Below are positions 26,756 to 35,796 of a stretch of DNA of 64,000 nucleotides, one piece after another. The number at the start of each line of letters is the position of its first letter. Position 1 is the stretch's first letter. The position numbers and the translations under genes were made by a program. The notes under the pieces are model-generated. The model had not been told where the DNA came from. It was given only the letters and a program-made list of their open reading frames with translations, and made no database searches. This DNA comes from Stutzerimonas zhaodongensis (GTDB lineage: Bacteria; Pseudomonadota; Gammaproteobacteria; Pseudomonadales; Pseudomonadaceae). Where the stretch lies: contig NZ_RFFM01000006.1 of NCBI RefSeq assembly GCF_003696365.1, positions 62,001 through 126,000 on the forward strand. The letters run 5' to 3'.

Positions 26756-27181
26756 TCAGCGAGCGGCAACGCCTCCGCATCCGCGCTCGCTGGCCTTGGC
26801 CAGCAGTTGGTTTCGCTCATCATAGAGACGCGCCCAGGGGCGGAATCCGTAGCCGCCGGCGACCAGCCGATATCGCTCACCGGCGCTGAAGCCGTCGTAG
26901 TCCAGCGTTAGACGGCAGTCACGCTCCAGTGTTTCGCTGTCGCGTCCGACATTGGCGGCGCCGACTTCGAAGCGATAACGCATGCCCAATTGATGGCTAC
27001 CGGGTGTGACCTGAAAGTAGCGGTGGTCATCCAGCGGTTTCTCGTCCACGGCCACCGCTTTGAGCTCGGTTTCACCGCTTGGCACCAGTTCGACCCAGGC
27101 CTGGCTGGGATCGGGCGAGGGCATCCACAGGGCGCAGCCACCCAAGGTGGACAGGGCGAGAGCAAGAATCAGGATTCGCAT
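26756..27181 (-). CDS. Small lipoprotein, tandem paralogue
   Basis: The 141-residue product starts MRILILALALSTLGGCALW with a clear lipobox (LGGC), followed by PSPDPSQAWVEL and RYFQVTPGSHQL. It is a diverged copy of the gene at 26214-26636, 119 bases downstream. Two internal cysteines differ in place between the copies. It is divergent from the aminopeptidase-like lipoprotein gene, separated by 108 bases that should hold both promoters. The function is unknown. Confidence 0.7.
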   Translation of the reverse strand: MRILILALALSTLGGCALWMPSPDPSQAWVELVPSGETELKAVAVDEKPLDDHRYFQVTPGSHQLGMRYRFEVGAANVGRDSETLERDCRLTLDYDGFSAGERYRLVAGGYGFRPWARLYDERNQLLAKASERGCGGVAAR

Positions 27182-27289
27182 TGAACAGAGGTCTCCGACC
27201 GTTGGTGCTCCGGCTCCTGGCCTCGGCGTGCTCGGTGGTTGGGTAGGCTTCGATGTCGTTGTAGGCTCAGCGCACCGACCCCGGAGGTC

Positions 27290-28372
27290 ATGCATGCAGG
27301 TGAGCGATTGTTCATTTCGAAGCTTAAAAGCGCCCCAATCGACAACCGATCGCTGTGTTGGGTTCCCCTGTTACTGGTGATCGGTCTGGGCGGTTGCAGC
27401 ACCTATTACGGGCAACTGGCGGCCGGTCAACTGAGCCTGCTGAGCAAGCGCGAACCCGTTGCCGCAATTATCGAGAACCCTGAAACCGACCCTCAGCTGC
27501 GTCAGCGGTTGGCTGCGGCGCTCCAGGCCAGAGCCTTCGCCAGCAGCGCATTGGCCTTGCCGGATAACGGCAGCTATCGGGTTTACGCCGATATTCAGCG
27601 GCCCTATGTGGTGTGGAACGTGTTTGCGACCGAGGAGTTTTCCGTGTTGCCGCTGACCCACTGTTTTCCGATCGCCGGTTGCGTGGCATATCGCGGCTAT
27701 TACCAGGAGGGCCGCGCTCGGGGAGCGGCAGCGCTGCTCAAGGTGGACGGTTACGACACCCTAGTTGCCGGCGTGCAGGCCTATTCGACGCTCGGCTGGT
27801 TCGACGACCCGCTGCTTAGTTCCATGCTGCGCTGGGACGATGAGCGCCTCGCTGGGCTGATCTTCCATGAGCTGGCCCACCAGCGGTTGTACGTGGCTGA
27901 CGACACCGCGTTCAACGAGTCCTATGCGTCCTTCGTAGAGCGCGAGGGAATGCGACAGTGGCGAGCGAGTCGCGGACTGCCAGCAGCTCGCGACGCGGCA
28001 CGAGAGCATTACGCTGACCTGTCCCGGCTGGTGCTCGACACCCGGGAGCGCCTTGCCGCGCTTTATGCCTCGGGTGTGGGCGAAGACGCGATGCGCGCAG
28101 GCAAGGCTGCCGAGTTCAGCCGCATGCGTCAGGCTTACCGGCAGCTACGTAACGGGCCCTGGAAGGGCGACGGCCGGTTTGATCGTTGGATGGCACAGCC
28201 GTTGAACAATGCCAGCCTGGTGCCGTTCGGCCTTTATGACGGATGGGTGCCGGCCTTCGCTGCGTTGTTCGAGGAAGTCGGCGGTGATTGGCAGCGTTTT
28301 CATGCAAGGGTCCAGGCAGTGGGAAGTCTGTCGTCCGACGAGCGGACAAGGCTGCTGGACTCGCTTCGCTGA
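27290..28372 (+). CDS. Putative aminopeptidase lipoprotein (COG4324 type)
   Basis: The 360-residue product has a membrane-near start with LLLVIGLGGC, a probable lipobox, and the metallopeptidase motif HELAHQ in LIFHELAHQRLY, followed by NESYASFVEREGM whose glutamate is the likely third zinc ligand. This matches the predicted aminopeptidase family COG4324 (PF10023). The start is uncertain: the ATG at 27290 has a GGAGG site too close, and a TTG at 27308 is possible. It is probably tethered in the envelope. Divergent from the lipoprotein pair. No biochemical role is known to me. Confidence 0.75.
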   Translation: MHAGERLFISKLKSAPIDNRSLCWVPLLLVIGLGGCSTYYGQLAAGQLSLLSKREPVAAIIENPETDPQLRQRLAAALQARAFASSALALPDNGSYRVYADIQRPYVVWNVFATEEFSVLPLTHCFPIAGCVAYRGYYQEGRARGAAALLKVDGYDTLVAGVQAYSTLGWFDDPLLSSMLRWDDERLAGLIFHELAHQRLYVADDTAFNESYASFVEREGMRQWRASRGLPAARDAAREHYADLSRLVLDTRERLAALYASGVGEDAMRAGKAAEFSRMRQAYRQLRNGPWKGDGRFDRWMAQPLNNASLVPFGLYDGWVPAFAALFEEVGGDWQRFHARVQAVGSLSSDERTRLLDSLR

Positions 28373-28622
28373 AACACGCGGCGTACCGTTCAAAGCCAGC
28401 CACGGCAAGCGTTGGCCGTACTCTCGGAAAGTCTGATAGCGACTCGTTCGGCGAGGTTGGCTACTGCCGCTTATCGTGTTCTGCGATTTTCGAGCGGCGG
28501 GTTACGGAATTGTTTTGCCTATGCCTCCGTCCATTTTCTAGACCGTCAGCCCACGCTGATCCGTGATTGAGCCGTGCGTGCAAGCGCGACTACTTAGAAA
28601 AATCCGTCTCAACGGAGGCTCC

Positions 28623-29798
28623 ATGGACAACTTGACCGGTATCCTCGACAACAAGGGTACGCCACTCGACAAGCAGAAATTTACCTGGAAGGAGATGGCG
28701 GGCAAGCCTATCAGCAAGCTCGACGACGACGCCTTCACTCGTGTGCGCATCATCCTGATGAATGGGATCGAAACCGACGCGCTGCGTCTCAAGCATGGGA
28801 TCGCCCGGATTACCGGCCAACTGCGCGGCCCGCTCGCCGAAATCCGCCGGGTCGAGCAACACCAGGCCACGATGATCAACTGGTTGATCTCCGCCGACCA
28901 CTCGCCGCTGGAAACCACCGTTGCCTACGAGCAGGTCGCCATCGAGGTCACCGCCGCCGTCGCCCAGACCGAGCTCGATCCTTATCAAGCCCAGACTTAT
29001 CGCTTCGGCCTGCTGGAAGACTTCGACCACCTGTACCGTTACTCGGCCATGCTCGATCGCCTCGAAGGCAAGGATGCAAACAACATCCTGCAGGGCTACA
29101 CCGATATCGTGCCGGGCCGGCAGACGTCCGAGCACCATCGCCACCCTGAGAACGACCTGCGCGAAAGCTACGAGAAAGAACAGGCGGCGCTGATCACCAA
29201 GATTCATGCGGCGATGATCACCGCGGCTGAATTCCAGACCCACGATTACTACATGAACATCGGCCCGCTGTTTGCCGACCCCCTTGCGCGTCAGCTATAT
29301 GCCGAGATCGCCTCGGTCGAAGAGCAGCACGTGACCCAGTACGGCTCGCTGGCCGATCCGCAGGAATCCTTCATGGAGAAGTGGCTGGTGCATGAGGCGA
29401 TGGAAGTCTATGCCTACGCCAGCTGCGCCGAGCAGGAAACCAATCCGCGCATCAAGGCGATCTGGGAACGCTTTCTCGATTACGAGCTGGGCCATCTTCA
29501 GGTTGCCTGTGAGCACTTCAAGAACATCGAGCGTCGCGACCCGGCGGAGATCCTTGGCGGTCCGCTGCCGAAGATGATCGAGTTCAAGAGCCAGCGTGAA
29601 TTCGTCCGCCAGGTCCTGGCTGCCGAAGTCAATCTGCGCACCAGCGGCACCCAGTACGTAGACAAGAGCGAAGAAGCCCAGAGCTCCCTTGATTACCGCG
29701 CCCAGCTCAATTCGGAAGGCATCGCCTCGAATATCGTTTCGGCGGGCTACCGGTGGGCACCCGGCGGCGAACTCATGCAAATGCGCAAGGTTCCTTGA
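28623..29798 (+). CDS. Ferritin-like protein, first gene of a pair
   Basis: The 391-residue product shows ferritin-like ExxH motifs EEQH (in SVEEQHVTQY) and ELGH (in DYELGHLQVA), each following a helix with further glutamates, and an earlier LEDFDHLYRY helix. The size suggests two helical bundles, of which the second carries the metal site. AACGGAGG precedes the ATG at 28623. It is ten bases from the next gene, another ferritin-like protein, so the two form an operon ending in a strong terminator. Family members are loosely linked to peroxide or iron stress; the reaction is unknown. Confidence 0.72.
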   Translation: MDNLTGILDNKGTPLDKQKFTWKEMAGKPISKLDDDAFTRVRIILMNGIETDALRLKHGIARITGQLRGPLAEIRRVEQHQATMINWLISADHSPLETTVAYEQVAIEVTAAVAQTELDPYQAQTYRFGLLEDFDHLYRYSAMLDRLEGKDANNILQGYTDIVPGRQTSEHHRHPENDLRESYEKEQAALITKIHAAMITAAEFQTHDYYMNIGPLFADPLARQLYAEIASVEEQHVTQYGSLADPQESFMEKWLVHEAMEVYAYASCAEQETNPRIKAIWERFLDYELGHLQVACEHFKNIERRDPAEILGGPLPKMIEFKSQREFVRQVLAAEVNLRTSGTQYVDKSEEAQSSLDYRAQLNSEGIASNIVSAGYRWAPGGELMQMRKVP

Positions 29799-29808
29799 GG
29801 AGACTGAC

Positions 29809-30531
29809 ATGGCGACTTCAGCAAAATTAGGTCACAACGTCACCGGCGTGCAGATGTCCCCGAAGGACACCAAGAGCCTGCTTGAGGCGGTCAACGAGAT
29901 TCACCCAGACGTGCCCGGCGACTCCAAGGGCATGATGCTCGAGCGCACCAACCGCGCCGAAGAGGCTGAACGCATCGGTTCGGTACCCGTGCCGGGTTCT
30001 GCCAAAGGCATGCTCAAGTCCACCTTCGACATGGCGCTGGGCAAGAGCCCGGAGCTGCTGGTCGATAAGCTCGGCGAGCGCCTGGCTTTCGAGCGCAGCG
30101 GCGTGCGCCTGTACGACGCGATGATCGCCAAGGCCAAGGCGCTCGAAACGGCTGAGTCCGATCTGGTGCAAGTGCTGCAGCACATCCGCGACGAAGAGTT
30201 CGAGCACATGAACATGGTCGCCGATGCGATCGAAACCCTGGGCGCCGACCCGACGGCCCAGACCCCCTGCGCCGACATCGTCGGGGTGAAGTCCATGGGC
30301 GTGATGCAGGTCCTAACCGACCCGCGTACCAATATTTCCCAGGGCATCAATGCACTGCTGACCCTCGAACTCGAGGACAACGCGGCCTGGGAGCTGCTGA
30401 TCGAACTGGCCGACGCGGGTGGCCATCCGCACATAGCCAAGGGCTTTCACAAGGCGAAAGAGCAGGAAGATGATCATCTGATCAAGATCAAGACCCTGCT
30501 GCGACGGGACCTGATCAGCCAGATCAAGTAA
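29809..30531 (+). CDS. Ferritin-like di-iron protein, second gene of a pair
   Basis: The 240-residue product has an extended N-terminal region of about 85 residues and then a four-helix bundle with the di-iron pattern E95, E130-x-x-H133 (DEEFEH), a glutamate at 187 or 189, and E220-x-x-H223 (EQEDDH). This is the bacterioferritin/rubrerythrin/Mn-catalase type site. No signal peptide. It is the distal gene of the operon with 28623-29798, separated by ten bases with GAGGAG inside. The two proteins may form a complex; that is inference. What they oxidise or store is not known. Confidence 0.75.
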   Translation: MATSAKLGHNVTGVQMSPKDTKSLLEAVNEIHPDVPGDSKGMMLERTNRAEEAERIGSVPVPGSAKGMLKSTFDMALGKSPELLVDKLGERLAFERSGVRLYDAMIAKAKALETAESDLVQVLQHIRDEEFEHMNMVADAIETLGADPTAQTPCADIVGVKSMGVMQVLTDPRTNISQGINALLTLELEDNAAWELLIELADAGGHPHIAKGFHKAKEQEDDHLIKIKTLLRRDLISQIK

Positions 30532-30552
30532 TACGCGTGCGCTTCAACTTTT

Positions 30553-30580
30553 GGCGCGCCTTAGGGCGCGTCTTTTTTTT
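30553..30580 (+). terminator. Terminator of the ferritin-like operon
   Basis: GGCGCGCC (30553-30560) can pair with GGGCGCGTC around a TTA loop (one G-U pair), followed by eight T. It lies about 22 bases after the second ferritin-like gene. Confidence 0.88.
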
Positions 30581-30684
30581 GCATAGAAGAAAAGAACGAC
30601 AAGCTGAGCTCTTGTCGTCTGACGCGTCGCCAGCGGCAAAACCATCCTAAGGCTGGTATCGGTAATGTGGCGTTGCGCGCGTAG

Positions 30685-30708
30685 GGTGGATGACGTTCTT
30701 CATCCACC
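30685..30708. repeat. REP palindrome, GGTGGATGA type
   Basis: GGTGGATGA-CGTTCT-TCATCCACC is a perfect nine-base stem with a six-base loop, preceded by GTAG. It belongs to the same GTAGGGTGG class as the copies near 1975 and 21044. It stands alone between a terminator and the next gene. Confidence 0.75.
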
Positions 30709-30790
30709 TTTGCCGCTGCCCGCGTACGGCAAAGGCGAACCGGCGGCGTTCGTTACACTCTGATGCTCTACCTTAGCTCGCGAGCCGTGC

Positions 30791-32725
30791 ATGCCGACCC
30801 CTGCGCCATCCAGTGCCTCGTCCTCCCTTCCGCTCGTTATCGCCGGCCCTCTACTGCGCCGGTTGGAGAGCGATCGGCTGGTGCTCTGGCTGGTCGGCAG
30901 CGAGCCGCTGGCGCTGCGCCTGGCACTGCAACCTGAGGGTGAGGTTGAGCGCAGCGTGACGTTGGTTGGTGAATCCTGCCACCAGCTACGGCTCGGCACC
31001 TCGGCCTGGCTGCACCTGATCGATGTTCAGCTGGATGGCGCGCTGCCAGTCGATCACCTGATCGAATACGACCTGCTCATCCAGCAAGATGGCTCCGAGC
31101 AGCGCATCGCCGATTGGGCGCCGCATCTTATTCATGATGGCGCGCATCGCCCGGCCTTCGTCGTTCGATCGCGTTATGACGATCTGCTGCACGGTTCCTG
31201 CCGCAAACCTCATCACCCATCGCCGGATGGACTGGTGGTGGTCGATTCGCTTATCCAGGACGCACGCCACACCCCCGAGCGCTGGCCGGCTGCTCTGTTG
31301 ATGACCGGTGATCAGGTGTACGCCGACGACGTGGCCGGCCCGATGCTGGTGGCGATCCATGCGCTGATCCGTCGGCTTGGCCTATACGGCGAGTGCCTCG
31401 AAGGCGCGACCGTTGCCAATAGCGATGAGCTGATGGAGCACACGGCCACTTACTATCAGCGCGAGCAGCTGCTACCGGCATTCAAGTCCAACGAGGCGTT
31501 GCGCGAGCGCTTCTTCGGTGGTGTCGAGAAGCCGGTGTTCACCACCTCCAATGCGCACAATCACCTCGTGACCCTAAGCGAGGTGCTGGCCATGTACCTG
31601 CTGGTCTGGTCGCCGGTGCCCTGGACGCTGATCGAACTCAAGGCGCCACCGCTGGATGATGAAATGGCCCAGCGCTATGCCCGTGAAGCCGCTTGCATCG
31701 AGGCGTTCCGCCAGGGTCTGCCGAATGTCGCGCGTGCGCTGGCGCATCTGCAATCACTGATGATTTTCGATGACCACGACATCACCGATGACTGGAACCT
31801 CAGCGCACGCTGGGAGGAGACCGCCTACGGCCATCCGTTCTCCAGGCGCATCGTCGGCAACGCGCTGCTCGGCTATCTGCTGTGCCAGGCCTGGGGCAAC
31901 GCGCCGGATGCCTGCGTTACGTCATTGCATACGGTCGAGAAATTGCTGGGTAGCGGGGAGAGCGGCCAGCTCGACTGCGCCCTGCACGACGGCGTGGTGG
32001 ACGAGCTGCTGCAGCGCGGCGACTGGGGCTACGTCATTCCCAGCGAACCGGCACTGGTAGTGCTCGACACCCGCACCCGGCGCTGGCGCAGCGAGCGCAA
32101 CCTCAGCCGCCCTTCGGGGCTGATGGATTGGGAGGCACTCACCGATCTGCAGCAGCAGATTCTTGGTCACCGCTCGGTGATCATCGTCTCGCCGGCGCCG
32201 ATGTTCGGCGTCAAGCTGATCGAAACCGTGCAGCGCGTGTTCAGCTGGGCGGGGCTGTCATTGCTGGTGGATGCGGAAAACTGGATGGCGCATCGCGGCG
32301 CTGCGCAAGTGATGCTCAACATCTTCCGCCACACACGCACGCCCGGAAATTACGTGGTTCTCTCTGGCGATGTACATTACTCGTTCGCCTACGAGGTGCA
32401 TGTCCGCGGGCGGGAGGAAGGGCCGAAGATCTGGCAGATCACCAGTAGCGGGGTGAAGAACGAGTTTCCACGCCGTCTGCTGGATCTGTTCGATCGGCTG
32501 AATCGCTGGTTGTATTCACCGCACTCGCCCTTGAACTGGTTCACCAAGCGCCGCCGCGTGCGGGTCCAGCCATGGCTGCCGAGCCGCAGCCGGTCCGGCG
32601 AGCGCCTGTGGAACGGTTCGGGTATAGGCCGCGTCCGGCTCGATGTGGAAGGCCGCCCGGCACGGGTGGAGCAGATCAACGCGGATGGATCGCCCCCGGT
32701 GACCTTCGCCCCGGAGCGCAATTAG
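30791..32725 (+). CDS. PhoD-like metallophosphatase
   Basis: The 644-residue product contains MTGDQVYADD, MIFDDHDITDDWN and LSGDVHYSF, the metal-binding segments of the PhoD-like phosphatase/phosphodiesterase domain. The protein is longer than classical PhoD and lacks a Tat or Sec signal at its N-terminus (MPTPAPSSASSS), so it is probably cytoplasmic. It may act on a phosphodiester such as a lipid or polymer, but I cannot name it. It is monocistronic and converges with the HAD gene, only six bases apart. Confidence 0.85.
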   Translation: MPTPAPSSASSSLPLVIAGPLLRRLESDRLVLWLVGSEPLALRLALQPEGEVERSVTLVGESCHQLRLGTSAWLHLIDVQLDGALPVDHLIEYDLLIQQDGSEQRIADWAPHLIHDGAHRPAFVVRSRYDDLLHGSCRKPHHPSPDGLVVVDSLIQDARHTPERWPAALLMTGDQVYADDVAGPMLVAIHALIRRLGLYGECLEGATVANSDELMEHTATYYQREQLLPAFKSNEALRERFFGGVEKPVFTTSNAHNHLVTLSEVLAMYLLVWSPVPWTLIELKAPPLDDEMAQRYAREAACIEAFRQGLPNVARALAHLQSLMIFDDHDITDDWNLSARWEETAYGHPFSRRIVGNALLGYLLCQAWGNAPDACVTSLHTVEKLLGSGESGQLDCALHDGVVDELLQRGDWGYVIPSEPALVVLDTRTRRWRSERNLSRPSGLMDWEALTDLQQQILGHRSVIIVSPAPMFGVKLIETVQRVFSWAGLSLLVDAENWMAHRGAAQVMLNIFRHTRTPGNYVVLSGDVHYSFAYEVHVRGREEGPKIWQITSSGVKNEFPRRLLDLFDRLNRWLYSPHSPLNWFTKRRRVRVQPWLPSRSRSGERLWNGSGIGRVRLDVEGRPARVEQINADGSPPVTFAPERN

Positions 32726-32731
32726 CGGTGA

Positions 32732-33376
32732 TCAGCTGAAGCCTGCGCGCAGCGCCGGCAGAGTCGCGTAGTAGTAGGCCGGCGACTCGGCCATCAGCTC
32801 GGCATGGCTGCCAAAGCCGTACCCCACGCCAACCGCCTGCAAGCCGTTGCGGTGAGCGCCAATCAGGTCGTGCTTGCGATCGCCGATCATCAGCGTGTGC
32901 TCGGGATCAAGCCTTTCTTCGGCTATCAGGTGGGCAATGAGCTCGACCTTGTTGGTACGAGTGCCGTCCAGTTCGCTGCCGTAGATCACCTTGAAATGGT
33001 GATCGAAGGCGAAGTGCCGGGCGATCTCGCGGGCGAAAACCGATGGTTTGGAAGTCGCGACATAGAGCGTCCTACCCTGACTGCGCAAGTGTTCGAGCAT
33101 CTCAAGCACGCCATCGAACAGCAGGTTTTCGTACAGGCCGACCGTCTTGAAACGCTCGCGGTAATACCCAACCGCCTCCCAGGCGCGCGCTTCGTCGAAG
33201 CCGTAGAACTCCATGAAGGCCTGCAGCAGCGGCGGCCCGATGAAGGGTTCGAGCTTGGTCAGATCCGGCTCGTCGATGCCGAGCTTGGCCAGCGCATGCT
33301 GGATGGAGCGGGTAATGCCTTCGCGCGGGTCGGTGAGGGTGCCGTCGAGGTCGAAAAGGATGGTCGAATGATGCAT
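32732..33376 (-). CDS. HAD phosphatase, phosphoglycolate phosphatase-like
   Basis: The 214-residue product has HAD motif I FDLDGTLTD at residues 8-16, motif II in VATSKPS, and motif IV IGDRKHDLIGA. A cap domain lies between motifs I and II. It belongs to the subfamily near Gph/PpaX and should be a small cytoplasmic phosphatase. I chose the ATG at 33376, which puts motif I at the usual position, although no strong ribosome binding site is visible. The substrate is unknown. Confidence 0.88.
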   Translation of the reverse strand: MHHSTILFDLDGTLTDPREGITRSIQHALAKLGIDEPDLTKLEPFIGPPLLQAFMEFYGFDEARAWEAVGYYRERFKTVGLYENLLFDGVLEMLEHLRSQGRTLYVATSKPSVFAREIARHFAFDHHFKVIYGSELDGTRTNKVELIAHLIAEERLDPEHTLMIGDRKHDLIGAHRNGLQAVGVGYGFGSHAELMAESPAYYYATLPALRAGFS

Positions 33377-33458
33377 GAAGGCGAGCCGGCTGCTGGGTGG
33401 CCGCCGATTGTCCCGTACTCGCCCGCTTCCCGGCAAACCTGCGCCTCGGCGCGATGGC

Positions 33459-34397
33459 TCAGCGTGCGGTGGCATGCAGACGCGGCGCCAGTGTCTGTGC
33501 CGCTTCAATGTCCTGCTCGATCAGCGCGGCCAGCCAGTCCATGAATGCCCGGACCCGACGCGGCAGGTTATGCCGGTGAGCATAGAGCAGCGATGCGTCC
33601 ATTGATGGCGGAACATGATCTGGCAACACCAGTTCCAGCTCCCCTGACTCTAGCGATTCGCGCACACCGGCAAGCGGCACCTGGATCAGACCGAAGCCGT
33701 CCAGGCACGCCAGCTTATAGCTGTCGCTGTTGTTCACCGTGACCCGGCCTTGCATCGGCAGGCAGCGCAGCTTGCCGTTTTCCATGTATTCGAAGCCTGT
33801 CGAGCGGGCACCAAGCACCGGCACGTAATGGACCAGATGATGGTTGGCCAGGTCGTCGAGGGTTAGGGGTCGGCCGTATCGCTTTAGGTAGGCGGGGCTA
33901 GCGCAGTTGGCTTGCGGATAGCGCCCAAGCCGTCGAGCCACCAGGGACGGATCCGTCACTTCTCCGATTCGCAGCACACAGTCGAAGCCTTCACGCACCA
34001 GGTCCACGCGACGGTCGGTGGCGCTGACTTCTACTTCGAGCGCCGGGTGCAGATTGAGAAACTCGCTCAGGCGCGGCATCACCAGATTTCGGGCGAGGGC
34101 GATCGGTAGATCGATGCGCAACCGCCCAGCGAGCGTTTTGCCTTCGCGGAACAGCCCTTCCACTTCGTCCACCTGATCAAGCATGTCTCGGCAGCGTCCG
34201 TAGAGCAGGAGGCCGTCCTGGGTCGGCTGAACCTTGCGCGTGGTGCGCTGAAGGAGTCGGGTGCCGAGCCGTTCTTCCAAGGCGCGGATCTGCTCGGAAA
34301 CGGTCGAGCGAGGCAAGCCAAGGCTGTCGGCAGCGCCGGTGAAGCTGGCCAGTTCATACACTCGGACAAAAGTACGCAGCAATTCGATGAGATTCAC
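33459..34397 (-). CDS. LysR family transcriptional regulator
   Basis: The 312-residue product starts with GTG, supported by AGGAG upstream. It has the helix-turn-helix FVRVYELASFTGAADSLG followed by LPRSTVSEQIRALEERLG, and a C-terminal effector domain with the FDCVLRIGEV segment of the CrgA/PA-type group. It is divergent from an SDR gene, the typical arrangement in which the regulator controls its neighbour. An inverted repeat CGGAT-N11-ATCCG in the shared region is the best operator candidate. Confidence 0.9.
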   Translation of the reverse strand: MNLIELLRTFVRVYELASFTGAADSLGLPRSTVSEQIRALEERLGTRLLQRTTRKVQPTQDGLLLYGRCRDMLDQVDEVEGLFREGKTLAGRLRIDLPIALARNLVMPRLSEFLNLHPALEVEVSATDRRVDLVREGFDCVLRIGEVTDPSLVARRLGRYPQANCASPAYLKRYGRPLTLDDLANHHLVHYVPVLGARSTGFEYMENGKLRCLPMQGRVTVNNSDSYKLACLDGFGLIQVPLAGVRESLESGELELVLPDHVPPSMDASLLYAHRHNLPRRVRAFMDWLAALIEQDIEAAQTLAPRLHATAR

Positions 34398-34436
34398 GGG
34401 TTGCTCCTACTTGCCGGTTGAGCCGAACAGTCTATT

Positions 34437-34457
34437 CGGATCTGGACGATTTATCCG
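34437..34457. promoter_or_regulatory. Candidate LysR operator between LysR gene and SDR
   Basis: CGGAT (34437-34441) and ATCCG (34453-34457) are perfect inverted repeats separated by 11 bases, the spacing of LysR sites. It is centred 63 bases before the SDR start and 50 bases from the regulator start. Confidence 0.55.
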
Positions 34458-34509
34458 GATAGCTATGACCAATAAGGTGGTCCCGACATTCACCCACTGG
34501 AGACGCACA

Positions 34510-35268
34510 ATGAAAGGCAAAATCGCATTGATTACCGGGGCCAGCCGCGGGCTCGGACGCAACGCCGCTCTGCAGCTGGCTGCAAAGGGCGCCGATATCA
34601 TCGGCACCTATCGAAGCAAGGCCGATGAAGCAGGGGCCGTGGCCGAGGAAATCGAACGCTTCGGTGGGCGGGCGCTTATGCTGCAACTGGATGTCGGCGA
34701 CAGCCCCAGCTTCGCACCCTTCGCTGCTCGGTTGCGCGACGAGCTTCCTCAGCACTTCGGCCGGCAGAACATAGATTTCCTGGTCAACAACGCTGGCATC
34801 GGTCAGACCGCCAGCTTTGCTGAAACCAGCGAGGCGCAATTCGACCTGCTGATGAATATCCATCTCAAAGGCCCGTTTTTTCTGACCCAAGCGCTACTTC
34901 CGCTGATTGCCGACGGCGGGCGCATTCTCAACGTCTCGAGTGGGCTGGCGCGCTTCTCTCTGCCGGGTTACGCCGCCTACGCAGCGATGAAGGGTGGAGT
35001 CGAAGTGCTGACTCGCTACCAGGCCCGTGAGCTGGGTGTGCGTGGCATCAGTGTCAACGTGCTGGCCCCCGGCGCAATCGAAACGGACTTTGGCGGAGGA
35101 GCGGTGCGCGACAATGCCGAGCTCAACGCTTTCGTCGCCAGCAATACGGCCTTGGGGCGGGCGGGTCAGGCCGAAGACATTGGCCTTGCGATAAGTGCAT
35201 TGCTCGGCGAGGGTGGCCGCTGGATCACCGGTCAACGCATCGAGGCGTCCGGCGGCATGTTTCTCTGA
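34510..35268 (+). CDS. Short-chain dehydrogenase/reductase
   Basis: The 252-residue product has the NAD(P) motif TGASRGLG at residues 8-15, NNAGIG, the catalytic serine in NVSSG and Y-x-x-x-K in YAAYAAMKG, a classical SDR. The Rossmann end GRWITGQRIEASGGM is typical. The substrate is unknown. It is divergent from the LysR gene at 33459-34397, which likely controls it. It converges on the GNAT gene with 15 bases between stops. Confidence 0.92.
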   Translation: MKGKIALITGASRGLGRNAALQLAAKGADIIGTYRSKADEAGAVAEEIERFGGRALMLQLDVGDSPSFAPFAARLRDELPQHFGRQNIDFLVNNAGIGQTASFAETSEAQFDLLMNIHLKGPFFLTQALLPLIADGGRILNVSSGLARFSLPGYAAYAAMKGGVEVLTRYQARELGVRGISVNVLAPGAIETDFGGGAVRDNAELNAFVASNTALGRAGQAEDIGLAISALLGEGGRWITGQRIEASGGMFL

Positions 35269-35283
35269 AAACTGCCGCGTCAG

Positions 35284-35772
35284 TCAATCCATCAGTGACC
35301 GGTGCATCACATGGCAGTCCACTCGACCGAGGCTGCGGTGGCGGTAAGCGCGAGGCAGGGTGCCGACAATCTGGAAGCCATGCTTCTGCCACAGCGCTAT
35401 GGCCACGGTATTGCTGGCAACCACACTGTTGAACTGCATGGCCTCAAAGCTGAGCTCGCGAGCGATCTGGAGCGAGTGGCTGCATAGCCGACCCGCGACG
35501 CCTTGACCGCGCGCTGCTGGGGCGACCATGTAGCCGCAGTTGCAAACATGGTCGCCTGGCCCGGCTGCGTTGGGCTTGATGTAGTAGCTGCCGAGGATCC
35601 GGCCGTCTTGCTCTGCTACGTAGGTAGCTTGAGGCAGCTCCACCCAGATCCGCCATGCCGCTTCGCGGTCCATGTCGGGGTCGAAGGCGTAGGTCTCTTG
35701 CGCCTGGACCACCTCGCGGATAATCGGCCAGACCTGATCGAAGTCGTCTTCGGCTATCGGGCGTATGTTCAT
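35284..35772 (-). CDS. GNAT family N-acetyltransferase
   Basis: The 162-residue product has MNIRPIAEDDFDQVWPI, then VCNCGYMVAPAARGQGVAG with the acetyl-CoA loop R-G-Q-G-V-A, and a final ALWQKHGFQIVGTLP. This is a single GNAT domain; the acceptor is unknown. It lies 24 bases downstream of the gamma-carbonic anhydrase gene and is probably co-transcribed with it. Confidence 0.88.
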   Translation of the reverse strand: MNIRPIAEDDFDQVWPIIREVVQAQETYAFDPDMDREAAWRIWVELPQATYVAEQDGRILGSYYIKPNAAGPGDHVCNCGYMVAPAARGQGVAGRLCSHSLQIARELSFEAMQFNSVVASNTVAIALWQKHGFQIVGTLPRAYRHRSLGRVDCHVMHRSLMD

Positions 35773-35796
35773 TCATGGTCCTCGGGTGGAGCGTGG

